64,000 nt of DNA from Diphasiastrum complanatum. Its lineage: Eukaryota > Streptophyta > Lycopodiopsida > Lycopodiales > Lycopodiaceae. Each line of letters begins with the position of its first letter. The first letter of the stretch is position 1. Of this stretch, positions 12,344 to 24,812 are shown in pieces. The stretch spans positions 21,990,699 to 22,054,698 of the forward strand of contig CM055095.1 of assembly GCA_029204225.1 (NCBI GenBank). Direction: 5' to 3'. The position numbers were made by a program, and so were the translations under genes. The notes beneath the pieces were generated by a model that saw only the letters and a program-made list of their open reading frames with translations, was not told the DNA's origin and searched no databases.

Positions 12344-12834
12344 CTTGTTAGTTTTGGTTTAAAAGCCAAGTATGTTTGCTTATGAAAAAACCCGATGACA
12401 TTCCAAAAAATGCAAGATTATAGAGTCAATTATAAATGTTGCAGATATATTGCTTATATAAACACTTGCCAAGTATGATCGATGGTTTTGGTTAATGCTT
12501 CGCCAAATATAACTTTTGGTGTCGGGTGTGTGAAAAATGTGTTGTCCTAGGTTATGAATATCAACCAGATCTTGATCCTATACGATTGTTAACAGTTATC
12601 TATTGAGTATAAGATTAGTTATTAGCAATCTATTTGAGTATAAGATCAGCTATCATCAGGGCATGAACACCTCAGGGCATGAACACCTATATTAGCCAAC
12701 CCTATATCAACGGTTCTCAATAATGTCCAATTGTATGAAAATGTACTCGCCGAGCTAGATCACAAGCTCAATACATCATACCGATCAAATAAACATAGTC
12801 GATCTTAATAAATCATAATTGGACTTATGTATTA
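10791..12834. other. AT-rich intergenic sequence
   Basis: No frame or motif of note beyond the TA microsatellite listed separately. It marks the start of the quieter island containing the WAT1-related gene. Confidence 0.5.
12305..12340. repeat. (TA)n microsatellite
   Basis: An uninterrupted run of about 17 TA units. Confidence 0.95.
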
Positions 12835-12967
12835 TGGAAGGAGCCGGGCACATGCCATTCTGCCCGGTAAAATTCCCAAAAAATTTGGGCAAGGCCCGGA
12901 GGGGCCGAGCCTAAATTTTTTTTAGAAAGCCGAACCGGGCAGAATGGCCTGTGCCCGGCTCATTCCA
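12835..12967. mobile_element. Fold-back element with 34-bp terminal inverted repeats (MITE-like)
   Basis: The left arm (12,835-12,868) and right arm (12,934-12,967) are inverted repeats differing at about two positions. Both contain GAGCCGGGCACA and CATTCTGCCCGGT. The 65-base centre is AT-rich with no coding capacity. A target duplication is not clear. A related, more diverged element lies at 58,841-59,080. Confidence 0.7.
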
Positions 12968-14543
12968 TTGCGTAATGGAGTCTTTGACTTTTCCACATGC
13001 CATTTACAAAGCATAATCAGCAGTGTGGGTTTTTTTGGACCAATGAGAAACTGTCACATGGCAGTCTGACGCGCACAGAGTGACGCGAACTGACGCGCAT
13101 TTGGAATGTGCTTCAGAATTTTAAAATTTTTAAAAAAAAATTAGTGACATTTTATGCTTTTTAAAAAGCCCAAAAATTGGGCGTATTCAGCACAAAGAAT
13201 CCATTACGTTGTATGAAAGATGGGTAACATTTTTGGGCAAAACTTTAAATCACTTGATATTTGTATAGTTCAAAAGTGATGCAATCAATCCAACTCAAGT
13301 CAGGGTTTTAGTCCAATGAACTTTGTGGCTCAACTTTAGTAAAAATAAAGAAACGTTTTTCACTAGACTTTTATCTGCCACCCACATGTACGGAGATTAT
13401 GATGCCCGTACGCTCCTACTTGCTCTGATCGGATGGTCATGGTCACTGACCTCGCTGAATGCACCCGTACAGATATGCTTGAACTACGATCAACAAAAAG
13501 CAGACGTGAATAAATCATACATCCTTACATAAATGCTGTAAACAAAGTACAATTTTCAAGTAAAGTAGTCGAATGGGTGAGCTGGGATTGGCATGGCGAT
13601 CGTTGTCCCGGTAGGTCCACCATGGAATATGCATCAACTAAAATTTTCACAATATTTTGATTGAGGTTTTGCAAAAGCATTAGAATCTTCATCTCTGGTT
13701 TACGATCTTTACATTTTTGCATTACGATTAATTATGTGTTTAAGTTGCTGCTGCAGGACCCTGGATAGATATGGCGGCACTGATTTGATCTATATTTAAT
13801 GCTCAAGAAATCAAGATTCACTCATAATATAGTCACTGGTAAGCTTAACTATACTATATTACTATGTATCGAGTTTTAACCAAGAGTTGACTGTACTAGT
13901 TTTAATTTATGCAAATATAATCATTGGTAAAGCTTTGTTTATTAGGAGCGCTTTGCTGACTAATTCAGCAGTTTACCGATGGATAGAGTGATGCCTGCCA
14001 AGAGTTTATGTTTGTGCATTGATGCGATCCATATTTTTGGGTGAATTGAGATGCAAGTTCTGTTTTGGTAGGGCAGCCCGGCAGCTCTATCAAAGGAACA
14101 CCCGTGCTTTACCAGCAATACGCCACGTCGGGGAGGCGTTGCTTCTTCGTTGTCAAAACTAAAGTAGAGTGAAGTGTTTGTTCAGAATTGTGAGATGCTT
14201 GGCCGACCAACCTTTACCTATTATACGATATCGTTGCATGTGATATTGTTTCCATCAAGCAATCTTGTATAGCACAATAAGTCCGTACAAGGTAGTTTTG
14301 GATCGAGATGTTTTGCTTTTGCAAGAAGCTCCTGTGAAGGGTTCCCTGGATTCCATTTGCACCGAGTATATATTCTTCGCTTCGTCTTCTGATTTGTTTT
14401 CCTTGTTCTAATTGAATTTTGCGCGCTAATCGGAGTGCGCATCCAATAGTATAAGCACAGTTTTTTGGCATTCACAGGCGTTTTCTGTACTTGGTGAGGT
14501 GCTGTTGCATATTGATCGTTGAGGGAAGAGGTTGCTGTTCAAG
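12968..14543. other. Upstream region of the WAT1-related gene
   Basis: Contains no supported coding sequence. Presumably it holds the promoter and 5' leader of the gene starting at 14,544, but no single TATA box or transcription start can be picked with confidence. Confidence 0.4.
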
Positions 14544-17233
14544 ATGACGGACGTTTGTGCTTCGGCGCTTAATCTCCAGCAGCCGAGCAGGGTGAAGCTG
14601 CACATCATGTTAGTGATAGCACAGCTTGGTTTTGCCGGCTTCGAAGTTCTTACGAGAGTTGCTCTCGTCAGTGGCGTCAGTCCTTTCGTCTTCGCTGTCT
14701 ATCGAAACTTCATAGCCTTTGCAGTTCTAGCGCCGGTGTCCTATTTCTCCGAAAAGTAAGCACTTACATAACTCTGTTTGCTCCAAGAAATCGTTCCCAT
14801 CAGTTGACTCACTCAAGTGCACTCCAGTAAGACTAGGCTGAATCTGTTGCTCTCTGCCTAGAAGTTGTATAACGAGTAACAGGGCACATATGCACGGTAT
14901 TGGATAGCACTAGCTTCAATATGCGCAGCATTTACACTGTTTATCTTTATCCACTTATAAGGCCAATCTAGGACTGGAGCAAGAAGCTTCGATGTATCGC
15001 TTTTTCTCAGCAATGGGATTCTAGCCTGCGCCTTCAAGACACAGCAACCACTCTTATCCAACTCGCCAAATACTACGGGGGATCTGGACTGATAAATCAC
15101 TAATGATTCAACTTGCAAGCACGTTCTTATTGAGACTTTCTTCTTAATCTGACAAACCACGATCGTTTGTTTCTTTTCAGGAAAAAGCGCACTCCCTTGA
15201 CTTTATCCATCGTAGCCCAGATGTTCCTCCTTGGTTTGATAGGGTAGGTGATGAGCTTTTTCCAGAACTTTCTGTATTCTGTTGATCGAACGCGGGCTTG
15301 TCCTAGACAAGCGATCTCTCACCAAGGCGTAAGGCAAAGAACTGATATCGATCTATCTTCCTTGGAACAGGGTTTTCGTTAATCAGGTAACATATTACAC
15401 AGGCCTGCGCCTTACGTCTGCTACGTTCACATCGGCAATGCAGAACTCTACTCCTGCCTTCACTTTCATTTTGGCAGCCTTTTTAAGGTTATCCAACTTG
15501 CCTACATCCTCCCTTCTTCGGCCAGATAGGGAATTTCTTAGCATGATTGGAGAAATCTAAGGAACTACGGCTACGCTGATAATTCAAAATTGGTTTAAGA
15601 TAAATATTTTGTAAGGTGGGGAATGTCTTTGTGTTACAGGTATGAAAAAGTGCGTCGCAGAGGCTTGGACGGGCAAGCGAAGATACTAGGCACTATACTA
15701 GGTGTTGGTGGAGCAGTTCTTATGACTCTTTATAAAGGCCCTGCTTTGCTTCATATTACGGGTCCTACAGTTGAATCTACCGGGGAAGCTGAATCTACAA
15801 TGAGGTTGCTGTTTGGATCGGATCAGGGCATCCAGCTTAGTAGTTGGCAGTTTGGCTCTCTTAGCCTGATCCTTACATGTCTCTCGTTTGCGCTTTACCT
15901 GATCTTCCAGGTATATTGCAGTAAGCTTGATGTTAGTTCTAGCGACACCTCCGTTCGTAAATATTAGATAGGTCAAAAAAAGCTCGTGGAATAACTGGAT
16001 GACAAAATCTGTGTGATTGGCTTTCGCTGTTCTTTTGCACTAATTCCAGTCTTTTTGGTGGAGATAGGCTCCACTGTCTAGACAATTTCCCGCCCCCTTA
16101 TCCATTGCAGCTGGTGCTTGCTTTTTCGGGGCAGTGGATCTTACCATTCTGGCTGTTATTCTGGATCGGAGGCCTGCAGCTTGGATCTTTAAATCTCCTA
16201 CAGATTACATCAGCGTTTTCTATGCAGTGAGTTCACACGGCATTGTTACTTATATAATCACTTGTTGAGGGAATCATGAATATTTGAAAGGTTTGTTAAT
16301 GTGAAACTTTTGGAAAGGAAATAAGACAGTTCTATCTATTGCCTGCAGGGCATTATCGCCTCTGGACTAGTTGCTGGTATACAGTCTTGGGGTGTTCGAA
16401 TTCGCAGAGGTGGCCCTGTCATAGTTTCCTCATATCAACCTTTGGAGACGGTGATAGTGGCAATCCTTGGTTACTTCATCCTCAGAGAAACTCTTAACCT
16501 TGGAAGGTTTGTCTCTAGGGATGCATTTCTGTGTGCCTTATTGAGCGGTGTAAGGGTATCTGAGAGTTGGACCTATGATCTTCAGTTTGATAATCGTAAA
16601 AGTTGGGAGGCATGTGCTGGATTGGCCCAGAAGGGAATGAAAACAAGTCTGAGATTTTCTGTCCTATTTTTCCTTGAATTCCTTCCTCTTGTTGAAGCTT
16701 AGATTTTTGCTTGCAAATTTAAAGAAGGAAATGGCAAGACGAACATATTGAGGTGATAAATAGAAAGGGAGATTTAACTTTTAGGAAGCTGAACTGATGG
16801 GTTGATGCTCTGTTTGAATTGTCAATAGCTCTTAATAAGCTCTAGCTCTGTTCTCGTTATTCTCACCTAATTTGGATACGTGACCTTGTTATAAATTACT
16901 CGAGGCCTTATCTTTGGAAGCTTCTAATTTGCATTGCAGTCTGATTGGCGCAATTCTTGTCATTCTTGGGCTCTATCTAGTAACTTGGGGCCAAGCAGAG
17001 GAGAAGAGAATAACTGCTTTGAAACTAGCTCAATCTACTGAATCCCTGCCAACAGCAGAACCCTTTTTGTCGGTAAGTTATAATTTTAAGTCGTCCATAT
17101 CCCGTAGCTTGAATCAGCAGATTCCAACTAAGACTGTTGATATTCCTCAATTTATTGCAACAGCAACGTACTTTAAACATTTTGTTGGGTGGTACAGGAA
17201 GTCGATGAGAACACTGCTCTAATGGATTGGTAA
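14544..17233 (+). CDS. WAT1-related protein (EamA/DMT-family transporter), eight exons
   Basis: Exons by splice sites and homology: 14544-14755, 15181-15243, 15371-15487, 15640-15910, 16068-16226, 16349-16506, 16940-17072, 17198-17233. All introns are GT-AG. The exons total 1,149 nt and join in frame to give 382 residues, close to the usual plant WAT1-like length. The protein has two EamA halves with about ten hydrophobic segments, beginning at IMLVIAQLGFAGFEVLTRVA (about residues 21-40). Hallmarks are FAVYRNFIAF, LTSATFTSAMQNSTPAFTFI (near residues 105-124), FALYLIFQ at the end of exon 4, GACFFGAVDLTILAVI in exon 5, QSWGVRIRRGGPVIVSSYQP in exon 6 and LGLYLVTWGQ in exon 7. Arabidopsis WAT1 is a tonoplast auxin exporter and relatives move amino acids or other small molecules; the substrate here cannot be read. 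The ATG at 14,544 is the only sensible start. No disabling change is seen. Confidence 0.92.
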
Positions 17234-19633
17234 ATCCTGCTGTCTTAGGATGGGCTGCTTACAGTTATGCCCCACTTTTTTATGTGGACAAACAAATCCC
17301 ATTCTACAACATCATGGAGCCACAAGTTGGCAGTAGTTTCTGATTTAGCAAGATTAATGTGTAATATTTGCCCGACTTGATAGGGCAGCCAAGGCATGGC
17401 CAAGGCTCGAGGCAACGGAGGTTTAATCTCAAGTATACCTCAACTTATCTGTATTGTTGTATTCTTTGTGTCTTGAATAGACTGTAATTTTGATGCGAGG
17501 ATCATCCACGTTGAAGTCAAAACTAATCCAACCTGCAAGGGCAACAGTGGAGTTCTGAACGTTGCAAGCATCTCTGTTATAGAAAATCTCATTAGGATTT
17601 GAGCATGTACATACATATGACTCATTTTGCAAAATGGAGTTGTAGGATATTATGGTTAGTGAATTTGCAAAAAAAATTAGGGCATTTATCGTTGCGATTT
17701 TTTCTGTCCCAAAGCTAAGTCTGCCAATAATCAAATCATGTTTATGTGGTGCCTGAGGTATCACTCAAAAGGGGAGCATTCATACCATGAGAGGGCAAAC
17801 ATGTAGTGTACCAAATTCCTCCCACAACTAGAAGATACAATAAAAATATGGACAAAGTTTTAACTATCAACTACACTGAAATCAAATTGAGCTTAAGTTT
17901 GAAACATTGTTCATCAAATGTATTAACGAGTTTTTGGCTTTGCCATGGTAGTCGCATGCTATTCTGATGATTTGTTAAAAGATAAGGTGTCACTTTTAGA
18001 TGAGTTTGAGCATATAAATAAGTCTTCTTAATAATTTATTTTTTATCAAATGCAATCTTTATTTGTTTAAGCTTTTTAAACGATTTAAACGCCTTGCATA
18101 AGGCAAAGGTTCTCGTGATATATCAATCACTTTGTATAGATTTCCACATGTTCTCATGATAGTAACTACAAGCATTCGAAGACAATTGTGAACCCTCTGG
18201 ATTGTGCTAGGTTGTCCCTTTCCACTACTGGTGCACTATTGATGTCGTTACCCAGTCCACAATTGTTTTTGGGAAATCTGGGTCTAATGGTCGTTATGAG
18301 ATTATTCAGAGGATTTTCTGAGAATTGGTTGATGTCGTAGGGTGCTCTCAAGATCGTATGGACAAATCCAACGTCACTTATCGAAGGTATTTTCAATGAC
18401 TGTGCCCCTCTATTTGTGGTCGGTGTGGTATTTGGTATGTAGTTTCTCTCAAGATTCAAGGTCAATGAGTCCCCTTCCCTAAGATTCTCATCAAGTTCAA
18501 GGATTTTTACCCTCGTCAAGATTCAGGTCCGTATTGGCACGTTTGGTACTCTAGTAATATGATTTTTTTCGTATAGATTAGTTCATACAATATTTCGTCA
18601 AATGTGAATCTAAGCACAATGATATTCGATTTCGGTAGGTGATATAAGACCACTTAGTGAGACGTGTCGATGTATGACATAAGCGTTTTTCAGTCCATAA
18701 GACTTGAATTTTGTTGATATTGCGGGTTTTGTTATTCTCCTCACCATGCTTGGGGTACCGATGCACCTTGGTTGCTAGGTGTTTGGGTGCTTTGCCTCCC
18801 AAGGTCCGTGTGTTTCAACGGGTGGCTTGGGTGGGGTGCTCTAGATGATGTAACATCAGAACGAAAAATTTGTTTCTTAGCCTGGGAGGTTTGTTTCACC
18901 CTTTCCGAGCATTGAGCCGCCTCTACAACCGTGATTTATAAAAGAAAACCATGTACACACAACTACAACCAGTATCCAAGCGTTATTAATAAGTTCGACT
19001 TTCGAGCACCTCGTGTTCGTAAAAACATTAAATGTACATCATAGTGAACTTTAACCGAAGCAACCACATCATGGAACTATCGACAAATACCAACTGAATG
19101 TCAGAATAGTATTTTCCAAAAGGGAAGATACTTGCAATCAAAATTTATTTTTGCTGATTCATAAACGATCATCTAGATAGCCATTTGCATTCTACTTTAA
19201 CGAAATTACTTTCCAAGCAAACAATATGCCTATGGTCAGTTAATCGAGCACTTTCCACCATTTGAAAACCGTCATAATGAGTAAGATTAACATCACGTAT
19301 GTCATTCAGTCAGAGAAAGTGATGAAATAAGTTGAAAGTAGTACCTCAAAAATTCTGGGAATGGCCACGCCTTGGTTGCAGATTGCTCTAGTCATTATGG
19401 GCTCAAAATGTTTGTTTATCAAGTATTGGCCATCATAGTACCTTAGTAGGAATTGTTGGTAATGTCCTCGAAGGCCCCACTCCTTCTGGCTGATGGATCA
19501 GGGAGAGAGATGGTATGCTAGATGCTCGTCCTCTTATCTGCTCTGTCCAGTCAGCCCTATTGGCTGCTCATTTCTGGCTCGCTGATATGATCTTGCTGCT
19601 TTGGCTCTTTCTACTGGCTGTGTGTTGGCGATA
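17234..19633. other. Intergenic sequence after the WAT1-related gene
   Basis: AT-rich. A 117-codon minus-strand frame at 18,519-18,166 has no recognisable motif and is not called a gene. From about 19,446 the composition changes to the T/C-rich sequence that hosts the Gypsy insertion. Confidence 0.45.
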
Positions 19634-19638
19634 GCTCC

Positions 19639-20078
19639 AGTTATGGACTCGGCTCATTTCATTCGTCGCGTCCATTTACATTTACTTTACTTTATGCATA
19701 AGGCCTTGGGCCTTTTTTTATTCATTAGTGACACTTAGACTATATGGTTGGCCTTTGGCCTTATTATTCATTATTAGGCCATTTGGACATATTACTGGAG
19801 AGTGGGGGCCTTCTTGGAGGGAGCACTATTTTCCCTCCCAGTTGGGCCCTAGCCACCGGATGCTTCCTTTTAGGGCTTCCTCTTGGCTATAAGTAGGGAA
19901 ACTGTGTCATTTGTTATTCAGCTAATGATATTGATCTCTCCCTTTAGTCTCCTTAATCTCTCTCTTTCTTGCTTTCTAGGGTTAAGTCTTGCTTATGTGC
20001 TGCTTTCATAGCTTAAGTCTTGCTTATGTGATGCTTTCATAGCTTAGCTCTAGATCAGTTGTGGCTCTATTCGTAACT
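19639..20078 (+). repeat. 5' LTR of the Gypsy element
   Basis: 440 bp. It matches the 3' LTR throughout, except for a segment of about 40 bases containing a GGGAG/CTCCC fold-back (near 19,815-19,850) and a short T/C stretch near 19,945, both missing from the 3' LTR. The inverted ends are AGTTA and TAACT. Confidence 0.85.
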
Positions 20079-20090
20079 TGGTATCAGAGC
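20079..20090 (+). other. Primer-binding site of the Gypsy element
   Basis: TGGTATCAGAGC directly follows the last base of the 5' LTR and is complementary to the 3' end of initiator-Met tRNA. Confidence 0.85.
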
Positions 20091-20787
20091 ATTTTCCCTA
20101 TTGTTGAATTTCAGATCTGATTTTCTGATTAGGTGCCCATTTTCCTTGCTGATTTTTCTCTCTTTGCTGAGGGCTTTCGTCTCTTTGCTTCAGCAACATT
20201 CAGCACAGTTTGGAGGAGGACCAGCTCCTATCAAAGCATTTTCCTTGGCGGATTTTTAGCAGATAGTTAGCGAAAGTACTTCTGCTAAATTTGACGGCCG
20301 GAAATTTTTATTTATTTATTTTTTTTGGGCAGATTATTTCCGGTGCCCAAGTTCCAACCCTCTATCACCCATTTTCAACTTGTTTGTAGGCTCTCCAGCG
20401 CCCAATTCCCTCATCTCTTTCGTCCGTTCCTCCTTCCATTTTCAGCCCTCTTTTCACTTTTGTTTGCAGGCTGTCCAGCCGCTTCATACTTGTCAGTTTC
20501 GTCCGTTTTTGTCTCCGTTTGCAGCCATTTTTCACACCTTGTTTGCAGGCTATCCATCGCCCATCCTCAACCAAATTTCACGAAATTTCGACTCCATTAT
20601 ATACTCCAATTTGCCACTTGCCTCCTGGCTGTCCAGCGCATTTTTATAGCCTTCATTTTCACTTTTTTTTTCATTTGTTGATTGCTGTCCTTTCTTAGTT
20701 GTGATAATAGTGGTTTTAATAGACTAATTGGGGGTGACGACAAGAGTTCGCTCTCTCAAGTTTTCGTCTACTCCTTCCACTATCATT

Positions 20788-22402
20788 ATGGCACATTCAC
20801 CTACCCCGAGTGAGACTACTCAAGAAATCTTATCCGATCAGTTTTGTCGCATGGATGAGACCCTTTCTGGCCTCGTTCTTCGCTTCGATATCGTTATGAC
20901 CGGCTTTGCTACTATGCAGTCACAAATTGATTCTTTACAGTCTCATGGTCCTGGTAAAGCTCCTGTTTTTCCTTCATTTGGGACTCCCCCTCCATTTGGA
21001 TTTTCATCTTCCTTTGCTAGTCAGCCTGGTGAGCGTTCATTCCACCTAACCCATCTTCTGGTTTCTTTTCACGTCCCCCACTTCCTGAGCCACACTTTGC
21101 TCGAGACTTTCGTGATAGGGTACAACTTGCTACCTATTCCGGTTCCACTGATGGGAACTTACTAGATAATTGGTTTGCTAAGCTTGACACATATTTTCAG
21201 ATCTACCCTAAGATTGATCCTCAGAAGATCCAGTTGGCTACTTTACATTTAGATGGATGTGCCGCCACGTGGTGGCGAGTTTATAGAGCTGATCCTGATC
21301 GAGAAGGGCTCCATTCATGGCATACTTTTCGCCGTGAGCTCCGTCATGCTATGATTGACCCTCAGTGGCTCGACCGCCAACGTGATACATTTTGTAGTCT
21401 CATCAGACCAGTGATCTTGCTTCTTATATAGATCAGTTTATGGAGCTTTCTTATCTTTTTACAGATCTACAGCCCACTGAGCTTATTTCTCATTACATTG
21501 TTGGGCTTTGTGGTGCTTTACGTTATGATGTTTCTTCCTTCCATCCTCCCACACTTGTTGAGGCAATGTCTCTTGCCAGTACTTTATAGCATAAGTACTC
21601 TGACACTCTTCCTTTCCGCTTCTCCCGACCCCATACTTCTGTTTCATCTTTTCCCGCTGCGTCCACCCCTACACATGCCCCTTCTGTTCCAGCTCTCTCC
21701 ATTGTCCCTTCGTCTCCTCGTCCTCCGACTCCTCGACCTACTTTTGTCTGACGTTACACGTCTGCAGAGTTCGCTGACCTTCAGCAGTAGCGTCTTTGCT
21801 TTCATTGTAAGAGTCCTGACCATTTTGCCCGTGATTGTCGTCAGTCTCTCCCTACTACTATTGTTATTTTTTACCATGAGGGCACTACTCCAAATGATTC
21901 CGATATCTACATTCATATTTCTGATGAGCCTGACCTATCCTCTGAGCCTTCCACTAATTTACTTCCTGCTACTTGCCATGCTCAGCTTGCCTATGCTACT
22001 TGGACAGGGCATCCTGGTCCTCGCTCCATTTGGTTATGTGTACGTATTACAGGTCGTGAGTATATTGCTTTAGTTGATACTGGCAGCACTCATTCTTTTA
22101 TTAGCAGTTATATCACTAGTCGGATACGTGCTTCACTTGCTCCTGCTTCACAGCCTCTCACAATTGAGGTTGCCAGTTTCCATTCTTTTCCTAGTTCTCA
22201 GATGTTTCAGCGTTTACCATACCGCATTGGAGATTTTTCTGAACAAACAGATCTTTACATTATTCCTATGGAACGTTATGATCTTGTCCTTGCTGCTGAT
22301 TGGTTTGCATCTCTTGGAGCCGTTACACTGGACTTGACACAACAGACATTGACATTTGTACTTGATGCAGTTACACACTCACTTGTTGGCATTGATTCTT
22401 AG
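20788..22402 (+). pseudogene. Gypsy gag and aspartic protease (frameshifted)
   Basis: Gag starts at an ATG at 20,788 (MAHSPTPSETTQEIL). A shift near 21,030 leads into the retrotrans_gag domain (VQLATYSGSTDGNLLDNWFA, LHLDGCAATWWRVYRAD) and a second shift near 21,400 returns the frame to TSDLASYIDQFMELSYLFTD. A CCHC zinc knuckle (CFHCKSPDHFARDC) lies at about 21,795-21,840, a few codons after an in-frame TAG. The protease follows with ALVDTGSTHSFI (about 22,065-22,100) and the downstream YDLVLAADWFASLGAV segment, ending at a stop at 22,402. The protease frame is open and its catalytic Asp-Thr-Gly is intact, but gag carries shifts and stops. Confidence 0.85.
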
Positions 22403-22414
22403 GGAGACTTCCAG

Positions 22415-23116
22415 TTGGTTATCAGGAAGCAGTTTATGTGTAGCCTGCCAAAGGCTGACGATGCAGCTCTTCTTTCCATTCAGAGTACATCAGTTGCTGC
22501 TTCACTTTCACCATCTGTGGGTCCTCTTCCTCAAGTTGATGCTGCTTCGGATTTACAGGTTGTTGTTGTGTGCCTTGCACCTATATGCCTTGATTCACAG
22601 ATATCGTATTCAGTGGTCATTCCTGGTTTCATTGATATTGAGACCGTATACCTTGGTGGTATTTCTACTATTGCTTTTGCGCATACTTCATATTGCCCTC
22701 CTGGTTCGGTGGTTGGTGCAGTATCTTCTCCATTGGTCTCTATATCTCCATCTCTTGAGTCTGTTATGGCCAGTGTTCCTGCTGATTTCTGTGGGGTTCT
22801 TCATGGGTCCACGTTTGATGGTTCCCTCGCTATTGGTGATCAGATTGTATCTTCTTTCGCTTTACTCCATGGATCTCTGCTTGAGGTTTGTGATCTGCCT
22901 CATGATATTTCTACGGTTCCTGACATGATTCATGCGCCTTTGGCCCTTACTGTTACACATTTTTCATCCGAGGATATTTGCCAGATGGTCACTATTACTT
23001 ATCTAGGGTATTTATATGCTGGAATCTTTCTAGATGAGTACACGGACATCCTTCCATCTCCTGGTGTTTCTACATATAGCTTTGCTGCAGTCCATGCCGA
23101 TGCTATGGATATATGA
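22415..23116 (+). other. 233-codon ORF of unknown nature where RT should lie
   Basis: An open frame directly after the protease, in the position RT occupies in autonomous Gypsy elements. Its translation is rich in Ser, Val and Leu and has no RT, RNase H or integrase motif (no YxDD, no HHCC). It starts MVIRKQFMCSLPKAD. The codons are T-rich, as in the surrounding element. It could be an accessory ORF of a non-autonomous family or a chance frame in pyrimidine-rich DNA. Confidence 0.4.
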
Positions 23117-24163
23117 CATTCCTGGTTATTACATATAGCTTGGTTTTCATTTGGACCTGTTGATTGGTGCTGGTTTTTCCATATTACTGATCGCCTATGG
23201 TGCGGATATCTCTATGATTATGCATGTGGCTCTCTATCTGTTCCTTGGATTGTTGCTCATTGTCAGGCTTGGCATATCCTATTGGCTTGGGTTATTACCT
23301 CCGTTCCAGCTACTGTTTGTCTGGGTGATCTTCAGGTTCCCTGTCATTTCAGGTTGCTCCATATCGCTTGGTCTCCGATGCTGAGTTGCCACTTTGTTCT
23401 GGTGTTCCGAGACCATCATGGTACCTTGAGAGAATTATTTGTCCTCTCTTGGATAGTTTTTGGGGATGTTGCCGCTATATACTTCAGTGTTGCTCATATG
23501 TGCTTTGATACTCATTCCCAGCTACACGTGGATATTGCTCCGATACTTGCTACTGATGTTGTGGAACCTGTTCCTCATTCCAGTGCATTTCTTCTATTCC
23601 TCACTTGTGCGCCGGTGTGTACTTTGGGATTACACTTGCGGCCAGTTCCGATGGGTCATCCGATTCTCCATCCATTTTTGGTGTATCCTATGATGGATTG
23701 GTATGTTCATATGAGGCCTTTCTGGATGAGTTTTTTGGCTACAGTTTGTCAGTTGGGGCCTGTACTATTTCTAGATTTGTTGCTACTATTTTCATGCGTC
23801 ATGTCTTTTTAAATGATGCATTGATTTCTTGGACCTTCTAGAGCTTTTGGCATGCTGCTCTTCTCGTGATATGGGCCTTGAGGGTACCGTATGCCATTGG
23901 TACTTCTCATTCATGGGCCCTATGGATACCTTGGGCTTTTGACCATGTTGGTGCATATTTCTCCATTTTAAGCTATCCTTTGATAGGATGATCTCCTTGG
24001 TGCTAGTCTTCCAATGCTGCTATCTTTTCTTGGGGCACCTTGCACATATGGTTGATGGATACGTGTATCATGCGGCTATTCGAGAAGAGTGTCCATCTCT
24101 TTTCCAGTTTCCTTATTGACTTCTTGGTGCTGATGTAGTTCTACCTTCTCAGGCTTTTTGGAT
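23117..24163 (+). other. Non-coding filler inside the Gypsy element
   Basis: T-rich sequence with many stops in all plus frames. None of the three frames shows RT, RNase H or integrase core motifs. Short words such as CTTGGTGCT and ATGGTTGATGG recur, hinting at scrambled or amplified sequence. Confidence 0.5.
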
Positions 24164-24765
24164 ACCTTGGTGCTCAAGAGCTTATTTCCCGGGCCAGTTC
24201 TCATTTACAGCATGTTCAGGAGTGTTATCAGACCTTAGTTGATCGTCACCGCCGCCATGTTGAGTTTCAGCTTGGAGATATGGTCTATCTACACCTACGG
24301 TTTGCACGTCATCATTTTGTCCAGGGCCATGCTTCTACTGAGAAGCTTTCACCACGTTATTATGGGCCTTATCACATTTTGGAGGTTCTTAATCCAGTTA
24401 CATATCGCTTACAGCTTCCTGCTTCCACACGCGCCTTTGATGTATTCCATGTCAGTTTATTACGTGCTGCTATTGAGGATGATGCTCCTTGTGATGTTGA
24501 GTTTCCTACTTCTCCAGAGTTATTTCCATTTTTACCTGCTGCTATATTACAGGTTTGTCTATACCATAGTCAACGCCGCCGGCAGATTCAGTTTTTGGTC
24601 CAGTGGGATGGCCGTCCTATTGAGGAAGCCACATGGGAGCCTATTGATGTCTTTTATCATACACCATCACTTGCGGATCAGGCTCATGCTCTTGCTGCAC
24701 TTGTTGATTCCTCTACATCAGATGTTGTTCTAGCTGTTGATGCACCAGGGCTTGCTGCTACTTGA
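24164..24765 (+). pseudogene. Gypsy integrase C-terminus with chromodomain
   Basis: An uninterrupted frame of about 200 codons. It begins in the region before the integrase C-terminal domain (LVDRHRRHVEFQLGDMVYLH), passes through LSPRYYGPYHILEVLNPVTY and FDVFHVSLLRA, and ends with a chromodomain-like segment (RQIQFLVQWDGRPIEEATWE) before a stop at 24,765. This order is typical of chromoviruses. The catalytic D,D,E core normally upstream is missing, so the product cannot integrate DNA; a targeting or binding role is possible only as inference. Confidence 0.85.
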
Positions 24766-24812
24766 TCCAATTTCTTTTCGGTAGTTGGGTCTTTTTCTTT
24801 TGTGCCAGGGAG

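Noticed and set aside
14858..15976. Antisense frames over the WAT1-related gene
   Set aside because: They cross well-supported exons and introns and show no domain.
18166..18519. 117-codon minus-strand frame
   Set aside because: No motif, no neighbouring exon signals; length is within chance for this region.
20079..20090. tRNA-like sequence TGGTATCAGAGC, seen many times in the window
   Set aside because: These are retroelement priming sites next to LTR ends; no cloverleaf surrounds them, and no tRNA gene was found.
21498..22073. 191-codon hydrophobic plus-strand frame
   Set aside because: It overlaps Gypsy gag and the zinc-knuckle/pre-protease region in another frame; its Leu/Phe richness comes from T-rich DNA.
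24239..24733. 164-codon membrane-protein-like frame
   Set aside because: Frame shadow of the integrase C-terminus/chromodomain, which has recognisable motifs.
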